A stretch of DNA of 50,472 bases from Hominenteromicrobium mulieris (GCA_021029595.1 JAJJOY010000011.1:1-50472), one strand, 5' to 3'; positions 7,750 through 15,494 are shown, counted from the stretch's first letter. Notes: generated by a model from the sequence alone, not told the origin. Numbers and translations: made by a program.

Positions 7750-8778
7750 TTATTTTTCCTGCACGGCAATGATGACCTTCATCGTCGTCTCGCGGTTCGC
7801 GTCAATGTATTTATACGCGTCAAGGTACTGCGCAAACGGGAAAATTTTCGAGATAAGCGGCTTTAACTGCACTTTGCCCGCTTCCACCAGCTCTATCGCG
7901 CCCACGTAGTCCTCGTGGCGGTACATCATCGTGCTCTTAATGTCAAGCTCGTGGTCGTTCGCCACAGCCAGATCAACATTCGCCATATCGGCAAACACTG
8001 CCACAAGCACAATCACGCTACCCTTGCGCGCATACTGAATGGCCTGCCCCATCGTCACGTTGTTGCCCGCGCAGTCATAAATGACGTCCGCCTTGTCCGG
8101 GCCAAATGCTTCAATGAGCGCCTCGCCGAAGTTCTTCCCCTTCGTGTTCACGCAAACGTCTACGCCGCATTCCTTGGCTTTCTCCAAACGGTAGTCGCTC
8201 ACGTCGGTAATCATCACCTTCGCCGCGCCAAGACCTTTTGCCGCCTGCGCCACAAGGTTGCCGATCGTCCCCGCACCGAGCACCGCAATGTTCATGCCGG
8301 TCACGTCGCCCATCTGCCGCACGGCGTGCACTGCCACCGCAAGCGGCTCCAGCATCGCGCCCTCTTCAAAGCTCATGCTTTTAGGGATTGGTGTCACTTT
8401 CTTTGCGTCCACCGCAAAAAATTCGGAAGCCGTGCCCGTCGTCTGGAAGCCCATGACTTTCAGCTCCTCGCACAGGTTGTACTTGCCGTGTCGGCACGGA
8501 TAGCACTTGCCGCAGTACACCTGCGGCTCAATCGTTACTTTCTGCCCGACGGTAAGCCCTTCGACATTCGCACCGCACTTTACAATTTCACCCGAGACCT
8601 CATGCCCCTGCGTCACGGGGTATTTCGTGAACGGATGCTTGCCGTGGTACACGTGGATGTCCGAGCCGCAAACGCCGATGTCCATAATTTTCACCAGCAC
8701 CTGCCCGTCCCCGATTTCCGGCACGGGAATTTCCCGAAAAATGATCTTGCCCGGCTCTGTCATAACTTGTTGAAGCAT
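7750..8778 (-). CDS. Zinc-dependent medium-chain alcohol/polyol dehydrogenase
   Basis: MDR-family dehydrogenase of the sorbitol/threonine dehydrogenase type. The catalytic zinc ligands appear as VCGSD and GHEVSGE. The structural zinc site is CGKCYPCRHGKYNLC. The Rossmann motif is VLGAGTIGNLVAQAAKG. The 342-aa length is normal. ATG 8778 is chosen because GGGAGGAAAGCGT precedes it; the frame also has a TTG five codons earlier that overlaps the ribosome site. It directly follows the AlkZ-related gene (15-bp gap), so the two share a transcript. Substrate not determined. Confidence 0.9.
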   Translation of the reverse strand: MLQQVMTEPGKIIFREIPVPEIGDGQVLVKIMDIGVCGSDIHVYHGKHPFTKYPVTQGHEVSGEIVKCGANVEGLTVGQKVTIEPQVYCGKCYPCRHGKYNLCEELKVMGFQTTGTASEFFAVDAKKVTPIPKSMSFEEGAMLEPLAVAVHAVRQMGDVTGMNIAVLGAGTIGNLVAQAAKGLGAAKVMITDVSDYRLEKAKECGVDVCVNTKGKNFGEALIEAFGPDKADVIYDCAGNNVTMGQAIQYARKGSVIVLVAVFADMANVDLAVANDHELDIKSTMMYRHEDYVGAIELVEAGKVQLKPLISKIFPFAQYLDAYKYIDANRETTMKVIIAVQEK

Positions 8779-8793
8779 ACGCTTTCCTCCCAA

Positions 8794-9462
8794 CTACTTT
8801 AGTAATTTTTGTATCTGCACTTCCGTCGCCGGAAGCAGGTTTTTAAGGTGTGCAATCATTTTTTCTTCGGAGACCTTCGGTTCGCTCTTATATGCAGACG
8901 TCACATAATCGTACCCGAATAAATGCTCCGGCGTCGTGTACTGCGCCACCGCCCAACCGTAGGGCCTGCCGTTTTTATCCTTCAGGCGGATAAAATCCGA
9001 AACGCACAAATACGTCTGCATTTGCAGCCGCGTGATGCACGTTTCAAAGCCCGTGTTGCCGCCTTTGCGGTAATCGAGCTTCTTTTTGAGGAATTTTGAG
9101 AGAATTTCGCCCTCCGCATGGACTGTGTTATACAGCTCCTCGTCCTTGTGAAACACCAGTCCGTCATCGCAGCGCGCGTCAAAATCATAGCCGTCACGGC
9201 GGAAATTTACAAGCTCCGGCAGCCATTCCCGGCTGACAAACCCCGCTTTTTTCCGGAAAAGCTTGCCGTACGCGCAGCGCTTCGTCTGCGCCGCCGGGCC
9301 TTTCCACTCCCAAGGTCCGTCGCGGTCTTCAGCGAACCAATACGCCGGCGCGCACATCTCCTCCACCGAAAAGCCCGGAATGTCATTCGGAAAAAACGGC
9401 AGAAAACCGTAGTATTCCACCGCTTGCAAAAGGTCTTCCATGCTCTCCAATTTCCGTTTCAT
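8794..9462 (-). CDS. AlkZ-related protein (winged-helix glycosylase-like)
   Basis: A 222-aa soluble protein without signal peptide. It resembles the 'AlkZ-related' proteins of Firmicutes, which share features with the AlkZ/YcaQ DNA glycosylases: a motif like WEWKGP (residues about 50-55), FVSREWLPELVNFRRDGYDF and a C-terminal helical region. The catalytic QxQ/QxD of true AlkZ is not evident, so glycosylase activity is not assured. It starts at ATG 9462 behind a weak site (AGAGGGCGTGGAAA), has its own promoter at 9495-9523, and leads the alcohol dehydrogenase. Confidence 0.6.
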   Translation of the reverse strand: MKRKLESMEDLLQAVEYYGFLPFFPNDIPGFSVEEMCAPAYWFAEDRDGPWEWKGPAAQTKRCAYGKLFRKKAGFVSREWLPELVNFRRDGYDFDARCDDGLVFHKDEELYNTVHAEGEILSKFLKKKLDYRKGGNTGFETCITRLQMQTYLCVSDFIRLKDKNGRPYGWAVAQYTTPEHLFGYDYVTSAYKSEPKVSEEKMIAHLKNLLPATEVQIQKLLK

Positions 9463-9494
9463 TTTCCACGCCCTCTTTTCTTTATATCGCTTCC

Positions 9495-9523
9495 AGTATA
9501 GCGTGTTTTTGCCACAAAATCAA
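9495..9523 (-). promoter_or_regulatory. Promoter of the AlkZ-related/dehydrogenase pair
   Basis: TTGATT (9518-9523) and TATACT (9495-9500), minus strand, 17-bp spacer. Confidence 0.7.
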
Positions 9524-9613
9524 GATATGTTGTTTAATTTTAGGCGCATATAAACAAAAGTAGTCTGCATTTTCTGCAAGTTATCTTGTGGTTTTATTCA
9601 GAAAGAGATGCGA

Positions 9614-9737
9614 TTAGCCGTTCCTTATATCCAAAACGAGCTTCACGATTATAACGACCATACCCACACTGCCCATCGCAATGCCGATATCGGCCTGTTT
9701 CAGCATCGGCGCGTCTGGATCTCTGAACGTGCATCAT
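9614..9737 (-). pseudogene. P-type ATPase fragment (decayed)
   Basis: In a 450-bp gap without an intact gene, the minus strand reads DAPMLKQADIGIAMGSVG and then runs to a stop at 9614. This closely resembles the hinge motif [20 protein letters not shown] of P-type ATPases. Just upstream, in another frame, the bases encode Met-Met-His-Val, where MxxVGDG would be expected. This suggests a frameshifted relic. The P-domain core and membrane parts are absent. It points the same way as the CsoR-like relic at 10737-10890. A small holin-like peptide from the inner ATG cannot be fully excluded. Confidence 0.45.
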
Positions 9738-9913
9738 GGGGTCTTATGCAAGCAGGTGACCCGTGCTTTGGCGTCAGGAAGCCAAAGCTTCGGGCACAAT
9801 TTATGCCCTCAAGGCAGTTTAACTTAACATGAAATCGAAAAATATGTATCGTTTGTTTGGTGGAAAATTTCACTGCGCAGCGATATACTGAATGCAGAAA
9901 GGAAGTGGAGCTT

Positions 9914-10354
9914 ATGCTCGCCGATAATCTCATTTTGCTGCGCGGCCTTAAGGGGCTGACGCAGGAGCAGGCGGCGGAAATCGCCGGGGTGACGCGGCAG
10001 TCCTACTCCAAGTGGGAGCAGGGCGAAACCGTGCCGGACATTGAAAAATGCGACCGCCTTGCAAGGCACTACGGCGTGACGCTGGACGCGCTTTTGCACG
10101 ACCAAAACCGAGTGGGCCACACGGCCCTCGCCCCTGCCCCTGCGGGCAAGCACCTTTGGGGCGCGGTGACGCTCGGCGCGCGCGGGCAGATCGTCATACC
10201 GAAGGCGGCGCGGGAAATGTTTGACTTAAAGGAGGGCGACCGACTGATCGTGCTCGGTGACGAGGGTGAAGGCATTGCCCTTGTGAAAGCAGAAGACTTT
10301 GAGCGAAAAATGCAGAAAGCGCTCGAGATGAGCCAACACCCTGCCGAGCCGTAA
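9914..10354 (+). CDS. XRE-family regulator with C-terminal AbrB/SpoVT-like domain
   Basis: A 146-aa DNA-binding protein with two domains. Residues about 5-62 form an XRE helix-turn-helix (LRGLKGLTQEQAAEIAGVTR, then YSKWEQGE). Residues about 90-125 form an AbrB/MazE swapped-hairpin domain (LGARGQIVIPKAAREMFDL, then GDRLIVLGDE). Two different DNA-binding folds in one chain suggests a dimer with bipartite recognition. ATG 9914 follows GAAAGGAAGTGGAGCTT; the 19 residues upstream in frame look non-coding. No clear -35 lies upstream, although TATACT is present near 9885. The zinc-ribbon gene follows 48 bp downstream. Confidence 0.85.
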   Translation: MLADNLILLRGLKGLTQEQAAEIAGVTRQSYSKWEQGETVPDIEKCDRLARHYGVTLDALLHDQNRVGHTALAPAPAGKHLWGAVTLGARGQIVIPKAAREMFDLKEGDRLIVLGDEGEGIALVKAEDFERKMQKALEMSQHPAEP

Positions 10355-10402
10355 GGTTTGCTTCCGCAAAATTGTTATACATTCAGAGAGGAGAAGAATT
10401 CT

Positions 10403-10618
10403 ATGAATTGCCCGAAATGCGGAAAAGCGATGCGCGAGGGATACTTGTTTACAAGCAAGGACGGCGCGTTCAGCTTTGCGAACACCGTGCCCGGCGTATT
10501 TGAAAACGCCAAAAACACCGACGGCTTTGTGGAGATCACGCCGTTAAAGCCAAGCCACCGCGTGCGGATACAGGCGAATATCTGCGAAGACTGCCGCACG
10601 ATAGTTTTTGACTATTAA
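10403..10618 (+). CDS. Small zinc-ribbon protein (DUF6487-like)
   Basis: A 71-aa protein with CPKCGKAM at the N-terminus and CEDCRTIVFDY at the C-terminus, which together form a four-cysteine zinc site. This is the pattern of the small clostridial PF20097/DUF6487 proteins. No function is known to me. ATG 10403 is preceded by AGAGAGGAGAAGAATTCT. It lies downstream of the XRE-AbrB gene on the same strand and is followed by a strong terminator, so the two are probably one operon. Confidence 0.75.
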   Translation: MNCPKCGKAMREGYLFTSKDGAFSFANTVPGVFENAKNTDGFVEITPLKPSHRVRIQANICEDCRTIVFDY

Positions 10619-10672
10619 GCTTTGCCTAAGCCGAAAAAGGAAACTGAAAAAGACGGAATACAAGAGAACCTA

Positions 10673-10717
10673 AAAACAGCGAGGTGCTGTGGGTATCCCC
10701 ATGCACTTCGCTGTTTT
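10673..10717 (+). terminator. Rho-independent terminator after the zinc-ribbon gene
   Basis: AAAACAGCGAGGTGC (10673-10687) pairs with GCACTTCGCTGTTTT (10703-10717), and the stem runs into T-rich sequence. Confidence 0.85.
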
Positions 10718-10736
10718 GTTTGATTTTCAGCCGGGA

Positions 10737-10890
10737 TCAGCCCATATTGGAGAAGCGTTCCACAGCTTTTGTGAAGTTTTCGATGGTTTTATCTGCGTCG
10801 CCGTGCTCGATGCTGTCGCGCACGCCGTGCTTGATGTGCCCCTCTAATACGACCTTGCCGCAGCCGTGCAAAGCGGATTTTGCGGGAAAT
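10737..10890 (-). pseudogene. CsoR/FrmR-family repressor, C-terminal remnant
   Basis: Minus-strand translation gives KSALHGCGKVVLEGHIKHGV, then RDSIEHGDADKTIENF, and ends at TGA (10737-10739). This is the second half of a CsoR/RcnR-type four-helix repressor; compare NAFTKELLANHIKTCVADDI in the intact protein at 49452. The N-terminal helix and first ligand are gone. The in-frame sequence upstream runs into the stop region of the PfkB gene. In this copy the H-x3-C ligand pair has become H-x3-V. It is about 50 codons long and has no start. It is probably a relic of a second metal-sensor locus. Confidence 0.65.
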
Positions 10891-10893
10891 GGC

Positions 10894-11865
10894 TTACAGC
10901 TTTAAAAGCGGGATAGACGCTCTGCACGTTTCGATCAATTCGCGGTCGGCGAGCGCAGGAATCGCACCTTTTTTCGTCGCGCAGACGGAGCCTGCGGCGT
11001 TTGCAAAATCGGCAGCGTCGCGCAGCTCGGCTTCGTTGATCTCGGAAACGGGCTTGCCGGTCTCCATGAGCTTTGTGAGGAACGCGCCGAAGAAGCTGTC
11101 GCCGGAGCCGGTGGTATCGACGACTTTTGTATCGTAGGTGTTGAGCGTTAAGGTGGTTTTCGGGGTGCAGACGACGCAGCCCTTTGCGCCGCGCGTGATG
11201 ACCGCCGCCTGCACGCCGAGCTTAAAGAACTCCCTTGCGCCCGCTTCGATCTCGGTGCAGCCGGTGAGCATTTCGAGTTCCTCATCGGACGCTTTGACGA
11301 CATCGGCAAGCGGCAGCAGACTCTTCATGGCGTGGATGCCGGCTTCGGCATTTGGCCACAGCGGTGCGCGCCAGTTCGGGTCGTAGGCGGTGATAGCACC
11401 GTGCTCGCGGGCGTAGGAAACAATCTGCGGCACAGCCGTGCGACCGGGTTCTGCGGTGAGCAGGAGCGAGCCGAAGCACAGCACCTTGGCGTTTGCGAGC
11501 GCGTCCTTATTGACCTCATCGAACGTGATTTGCGTATCGGCGCCGGGGTTACGGTAAAAGCTGAAATCGCGGTCACCGGATTCGGACAGCTGCACGAACG
11601 CGAGCGACGTTGCGGTATCGTTTGAGAAATGGAGGTTTTCGACATCGACATTTTGCTTAACGAGCGTATCGCGCAGGAACGTGCCGAACATGTCCTGCCC
11701 CACCTTGCCGATGAAGCCTGCGGATACACCGAGGCGCGCGGCCTGCACGGCGACGTTTGCCGGTGCGCCGCCGGGATTCTGCTCAAAAATCGGGATGCCG
11801 GCCGGCGTTTTGCCTGCGGGGGTAAAATCGATCAGAAGTTCACCGAGTGCGTAAAAATCTGCCAT
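10894..11865 (-). CDS. PfkB-family carbohydrate kinase (fructokinase-like)
   Basis: Ribokinase-fold sugar kinase of 323 aa. GELLIDFTPAG and the GGAPANVAVQAARLG block form the sugar site. The second signature DTTGSGDSFFGAFLTK holds the catalytic Asp and the anion hole. It is closest in feel to fructokinase (ScrK-like), but a 6-phosphate product from another hexose is possible. It lies 17 bp after the GH125 mannosidase gene, so a role in using sugars released by that enzyme is likely. AAGGAGCTGTTTTTC precedes ATG 11865. Confidence 0.9.
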   Translation of the reverse strand: MADFYALGELLIDFTPAGKTPAGIPIFEQNPGGAPANVAVQAARLGVSAGFIGKVGQDMFGTFLRDTLVKQNVDVENLHFSNDTATSLAFVQLSESGDRDFSFYRNPGADTQITFDEVNKDALANAKVLCFGSLLLTAEPGRTAVPQIVSYAREHGAITAYDPNWRAPLWPNAEAGIHAMKSLLPLADVVKASDEELEMLTGCTEIEAGAREFFKLGVQAAVITRGAKGCVVCTPKTTLTLNTYDTKVVDTTGSGDSFFGAFLTKLMETGKPVSEINEAELRDAADFANAAGSVCATKKGAIPALADRELIETCRASIPLLKL

Positions 11866-11882
11866 GAAAAACAGCTCCTTAA

Positions 11883-13196
11883 TTACAGAATATTTTCATC
11901 AATGCACTTTAAGACAAATTCGCTGAACAGGGAGTTTGACCATGCGAACCACGGGCGCGTGAACTTAGAGGGGTCGTCCTTATGGAAACCCTCGTGCATG
12001 AAGCCCTTGCCGTCATCGGTCGTTTTTAACATGTGGAGAAGCGCTTTGCATTCCTCCGGGTCACGACTTGTGAGTCCCTGCATGGAAAGTGCGATATGCC
12101 AGATGTACTCCGGCGGGGTGTGCGGGCTGCCGACACCCTTGGCCGCGGTGCCCTCGTAATAATACGGGTTTTCTTTGCTCAAAACAAAGGCACGGGTGTT
12201 TTTATAAATTTCGTCGTCGGCGCTGCAGTAGCCGAGGTACGGGATGGACATGAGGCTCGGGACGTTGGCGTCATCCATGAAGACGTAGTTACCAAGGCCG
12301 TCGGTCTCATAGGCGTACATTTTGCCGAACTTCGGGTGCTCGACGACGCCGTATTTTTCGATGCCGGCGCGGATCTCGGACGCGAGCTTTTCGGCACGGG
12401 CGGCGACTTCCTCGTCCTTATAGATCTCACGCATGATCTCCGCGGTATAGCCGAGGGTTACGACGGCGAACATGTTGGACGGGATGAGATAGCCGTAGAC
12501 GCAGGCGTCGTCGCTGGGACGGAAGCCGGACCAGGTCATGCCCGTAACGGCGACCGGCGCGCCGTGGCCGTCGTGCGTAAGGGTATCGGTGGGCGGGCAG
12601 TTGGTGCGGCGGAAATAGTACGGGGACTTGCTGTGATCCTGCTCGACAGTGAAAAGGTCGAGGATGCGCAGGGTGCTCTTTTTGTACTGGTCGTTGAACT
12701 GGCCCGTGCGGCCGGTCTCTTTCCAGAGAAGGTACGCGAGCTGCACCGGGTAGCAGAGCGAATCAATCTCATACTTGCGCTCCCAGACCCACGGGGTCTC
12801 GAAATCGGTATCGTCGGACTCGCCGCCGGCGGTCTGACCGAGCGTTTCCGCAGCGTATTTTGGCCAACACATGCCGTTCGCTTCCTGATTGAACGCGTTT
12901 GCGTAGGGGTCGATATCAATGCACTTGAACTGGCGGTTCACGAGGCCCTCAATGCAATCGGCAACCTCTGCGTCGTGCTTTGCGACGGGCAGATAGTGGC
13001 GAACCTGCGCGGTGGAATCACGCAGCCACATGGCGGGGATATCGCCGGTGATGACGAAGGTATCTTTTTCGCCGATGATTTTGACGGTGGTATCCATGGT
13101 GTTGGGGTAGCAATTTTTAAAGAGCTCCGAGAGCTTCGCGTCATTTGCGAGCTTTTCCTCGCAGATGCGCTTGACTTCCAAATCAATGGCTTTCAT
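11883..13196 (-). CDS. Glycoside hydrolase family 125 exo-alpha-1,6-mannosidase
   Basis: GH125 inverting alpha-mannosidase, an (alpha/alpha)6-barrel that removes alpha-1,6-linked mannose from N-glycans or mannans. Conserved blocks are [59 protein letters not shown] (the family's general acid Asp lies in this region) and the C-terminal [14 protein letters not shown], where the base is expected. It is 437 aa with no signal peptide, so it is cytoplasmic and acts on imported oligosaccharides. It is followed at once by the sugar kinase. No transporter is adjacent. The 296-bp gap upstream holds a multi-hairpin element. Confidence 0.9.
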   Translation of the reverse strand: MKAIDLEVKRICEEKLANDAKLSELFKNCYPNTMDTTVKIIGEKDTFVITGDIPAMWLRDSTAQVRHYLPVAKHDAEVADCIEGLVNRQFKCIDIDPYANAFNQEANGMCWPKYAAETLGQTAGGESDDTDFETPWVWERKYEIDSLCYPVQLAYLLWKETGRTGQFNDQYKKSTLRILDLFTVEQDHSKSPYYFRRTNCPPTDTLTHDGHGAPVAVTGMTWSGFRPSDDACVYGYLIPSNMFAVVTLGYTAEIMREIYKDEEVAARAEKLASEIRAGIEKYGVVEHPKFGKMYAYETDGLGNYVFMDDANVPSLMSIPYLGYCSADDEIYKNTRAFVLSKENPYYYEGTAAKGVGSPHTPPEYIWHIALSMQGLTSRDPEECKALLHMLKTTDDGKGFMHEGFHKDDPSKFTRPWFAWSNSLFSEFVLKCIDENIL

Positions 13197-13265
13197 GGGA
13201 TGATTCCTTTCGGGTGTGAAATATAAATAGTAGTTGTCGGTAAGCGAGGGTTAAAAGTCTTTGTT

Positions 13266-13440
13266 CAAACTTTCTTCGAGAAAGTTTGTCCGTTTCCAAA
13301 GGTGAAACCTTTGGTCGTCGTCCGCAGACGACGAAATCTTTTTGCGTTCATAAAATCAGGACGGGAGGGCGGAACTTCCAGTGGACGTTCCGCCCGTGGG
13401 AGACCCAATTAGGGGGTCTCCCGAAAAGGCGAAGCCTTTT
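13266..13440 (+). repeat. Six-hairpin dispersed element, copy A
   Basis: Six consecutive hairpins fill the gap between the esterase and GH125 genes. Arms: H1 CAAACTTTCT/AGAAAGTTTG (13266-13288); H2 CCAAAGGT/ACCTTTGG (13296-13314); H3 TCGTCGTC/GACGACGA (13315-13334); H4 GGGCGGAAC/GTTCCGCCC with apical TCCAGTGGA (13367-13395); H5 GGGAGACCC/GGGTCTCCC (13398-13422); H6 AAAAGGC/GCCTTTT (13424-13440). A 32-nt linker containing CTTTTTGC separates H3 from H4. The same order occurs in reverse orientation at 46532-46709 with different but complementary stems. It opposes the direction of the flanking genes. I do not recognise the family. Confidence 0.85.
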
Positions 13441-13492
13441 AGAAAAGGTCAATCAAAGACTTTATTCGTTCGCGATTACGGAAAATCGGTGA

Positions 13493-14299
13493 TTAAAGGC
13501 TCTGCAAAAACTCCGCTGCGAGGTCGAACCACTTGCCGACGTGCGGCAGGAGCTGGGCATCGCTGTTCGAGGTGACTTCGTTGCAAAGCGACAGGCCGTG
13601 GCCGCCCTCCGGGAACATGTGGAACTCCGTTTTGATGCCGTTTTTCTGCAAGGCGCTGACGAGCATCAGGGCGTTTTCGACCGGGACGCAGTCATCCGGC
13701 TGGGTGTGCCAGACGAACGTGGGCGGGGTATCTTTCGTGACGAAGTTTTCGAGCGACTGATTCGCTTTTTCGAGCTCGTACTGCTCACCGAGAAGGTTCT
13801 TGATGGAATCGTGGTGGGCGAACGGGCCGGACGTGATGACCGGATAGGAGAGGATCTGGCCGTTCGGGCGCAGAAGCTCGGACGGGCAGTTCATAGCCTC
13901 CGCAACGAACGGGCGGTTCCAGAAATTGCCGTAGCTTGCGGCTAAATGGCCGCCGGCGGAAAAACCGATGGTGAAAACCTTTTCGGGGTCACAGCCGTAC
14001 TTTACGCCTTCTTCGCGGACGTATTTCACGGCAGTGGCGACTTCCAGAAGGGCAGTCGGAAAGCGCGCCGGGGCAACGGAATAGCGCACGACAACGGCGT
14101 TCATGCCGATGGCATTGAAGCGCATGGCGATGGGCTCGGCTTCACGGTCGGACGTAAAGGCGTACGCGCCGCCCGGGCAGACGATGACGGTGGGACGCTT
14201 TTCGATGGGAACCTCTTTTGAAAGATCCAGAAAATACGTATACATGGCTGCGTAATCCGCAGAGCCCGGCACGTGCAGTTTGATTTTTTCATGTATCAT
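13493..14299 (-). CDS. Alpha/beta-hydrolase (acetyl-esterase/lipase type)
   Basis: Serine esterase of the BD-FAE/acetylxylan-esterase-like group, 268 aa, with no signal peptide. PGGAYAF is the oxyanion-hole motif. GFSAGGH carries the nucleophile Ser. HTQPDDCVPVEN supplies the acid Asp and EGGHGLSL the His. It probably removes acetyl groups from short oligosaccharides in the cytoplasm. It lies upstream of the GH125 mannosidase and kinase on the same strand, separated by the hairpin element, which fits a deacetylate-cleave-phosphorylate set for acetylated mannan or glycans. AAAGGAGTTGTCTTT precedes ATG 14299. Confidence 0.88.
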   Translation of the reverse strand: MIHEKIKLHVPGSADYAAMYTYFLDLSKEVPIEKRPTVIVCPGGAYAFTSDREAEPIAMRFNAIGMNAVVVRYSVAPARFPTALLEVATAVKYVREEGVKYGCDPEKVFTIGFSAGGHLAASYGNFWNRPFVAEAMNCPSELLRPNGQILSYPVITSGPFAHHDSIKNLLGEQYELEKANQSLENFVTKDTPPTFVWHTQPDDCVPVENALMLVSALQKNGIKTEFHMFPEGGHGLSLCNEVTSNSDAQLLPHVGKWFDLAAEFLQSL

Positions 14300-14349
14300 A
14301 AAGACAACTCCTTTGGCCGCAAAATTGCAGGATAAACCATACTGTCTTT

Positions 14350-14378
14350 AGTATATCAGCTGTTGACGGGCGGTGCAA
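14350..14378 (-). promoter_or_regulatory. Promoter of the esterase gene
   Basis: TTGCAC (14373-14378) and TATACT (14350-14355), minus strand, 17-bp spacer, about 50 bp before the start. Confidence 0.7.
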
Positions 14379-14431
14379 GGCGATTTTGTGAAAATTTGGG
14401 TATGATCACGCTTTTTAGAATAATGTTGGGT

Positions 14432-14466
14432 AAAAAAGAAAGCCGCTGCCCGGTTTGGGTGCGGCT
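14432..14466 (-). terminator. Rho-independent terminator after the lectin-fold gene
   Basis: On the minus strand AGCCGC (14466-14461) pairs with GCGGCT (14446-14441) and TTTCTTTTTT follows. Confidence 0.8.
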
Positions 14467-14481
14467 CTCGGCTAAACGAAC

Positions 14482-15090
14482 TTACTTCGTTTTCTTTGCG
14501 GTTTTGGTGGTTTTTGCGGCTGCCTTTGTGGTTTTGGCGGCGGGCTTGGCTTCGGCTTTAACTTCTGCCTTGACTTCCGACTTTGCTTCGGCTTTCACCT
14601 CTGCCTTAGCTTTCTCTTTTGCAGCCGGCTTTGCGGTTTTTGCGGCGCACTTTGCCGGGGCTTTCTTTTCCTTTTCGACCTCGGTGAGCACCCAGTTCTG
14701 GTTATCGCCCTTCACGAACTCCCAAAGCTGTGCCGGTGCGCCGTCTGCATCGCTGATGTCCTTGATGTCGATGACCTTGCCGGACGCGACATGCGTGATG
14801 CGGCGGCAGCCCTTGACGGTAGTGGTCAGCTTCCAGAGCTGGGAAGCGTTGCCCTGTGCCTCTGCGAGAACAAGTGCGGTGCCGTTTTCTGCCTCACCCG
14901 GAACGGTGAGCGCGAGACCGCTGACCTTATGGACGAGCTGCACGGACGTGCCTTCTGCCGGGACGGCACACCAGACCTGCGTTTCGCCGCCGTTTGCGGT
15001 CATCTGCACGGCAGAGCCGCCGCAGGAAGCGAGAACCTTACCGCTTCTATGGTTTGTGATAACGTATTTCTTTTCTGTCTTTTCTGCCAT
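14482..15090 (-). CDS. Ricin-type beta-trefoil protein with Lys/Ala-rich H1-like tail
   Basis: A 202-aa protein in two parts. Residues 1 to about 137 look like a ricin-B (QxW) beta-trefoil: repeated motifs such as VLAEAQGNASQLWKL, GAPAQLWEF and GDNQNWVL. Residues about 138-202 are low-complexity Lys, Ala, Glu and Thr (for example KAEVKAEAKSEVKAEVK, then AAKTTKTAKKTK), resembling histone H1 or HU-like tails. There is no signal peptide or membrane segment, which is odd for a sugar-binding fold and suggests an internal role, perhaps nucleoid- or polymer-associated. AAAGGAGAGATCATTC precedes ATG 15090. It is a single-gene unit with a good promoter and terminator. Confidence 0.7.
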   Translation of the reverse strand: MAEKTEKKYVITNHRSGKVLASCGGSAVQMTANGGETQVWCAVPAEGTSVQLVHKVSGLALTVPGEAENGTALVLAEAQGNASQLWKLTTTVKGCRRITHVASGKVIDIKDISDADGAPAQLWEFVKGDNQNWVLTEVEKEKKAPAKCAAKTAKPAAKEKAKAEVKAEAKSEVKAEVKAEAKPAAKTTKAAAKTTKTAKKTK

Positions 15091-15163
15091 GAATGATCTC
15101 TCCTTTATGAATAAACCTATGCTTTTCGCATATCATTTTCTGATTTTCTATGTACGATAATTA

Positions 15164-15192
15164 AGTATAATCATAAATTCCTGCAAAGTCAA
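15164..15192 (-). promoter_or_regulatory. Promoter of the lectin-fold gene
   Basis: TTGACT (15187-15192) and TATACT (15164-15169), minus strand, 17-bp spacer. This implies an AT-rich leader of about 65 nt. Confidence 0.75.
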
Positions 15193-15431
15193 ATCGGCCG
15201 CAAGGGCTTTTATCTGCGGGTTTTACAATGAGAATTTTGCTGTTTACAGCAGATTTTGACGGGTTTTTATCTCTCTATCGTGAAAAGTGTCAAAAATTCG
15301 GATAGATTTCAGGATAGACTTGAAAATTGAATTGACTTTTTCCATAAAATGTTAATTTGTTTTTTGCGGATATTCTACAAGCAAAAGGAAAGAATTCACA
15401 AAATCGTAAGAGAAATTTACGTTTTATATCC

Positions 15432-15460
15432 TTGCATTCGGGTGGTGTATCGTGTATTCT
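15432..15460 (+). promoter_or_regulatory. Putative promoter of the P-type ATPase gene
   Basis: TTGCAT (15432-15437) and TATTCT (15455-15460), 17-bp spacer. The 400-bp gap between the divergent genes is otherwise AT-rich, and I see no other gene in it. Confidence 0.5.
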
Positions 15461-15494
15461 TATATCTAGATAAGAAAAAGGAGATCGTAACGGG

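Noticed and set aside
9608-9832. A 74-codon plus-strand frame in the gap before the XRE-AbrB gene
   Set aside because: There is no ribosome site, and the opposite strand shows the P-type ATPase-like motif that explains the open frame better.
12033-13226. A 397-codon plus-strand open frame
   Set aside because: It lies antisense to the GH125 gene, whose frame gives a complete family match. The long open frame follows from GC-rich codon use, and no ribosome site or family motif supports it.
13266-13334. Reading the first hairpins as ordinary terminators
   Set aside because: One stem is followed by a T-run (CTTTTTG), but six stacked hairpins with a conserved linker and a homolog at 46532-46709 go beyond a terminator. 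Terminator activity as a side effect is not excluded.
13266-13440. Reading the hairpin cluster as a CRISPR array or integron attC sites
   Set aside because: The hairpins differ in sequence and length, there are no constant repeats with unique spacers, and no cas or integrase gene is near.
14482-14680. Possible tandem DNA repeat in the lectin-fold gene
   Set aside because: The repetition is at the level of Lys/Ala/Glu codons and is irregular in bases. It is low-complexity protein rather than a separate repeat element.
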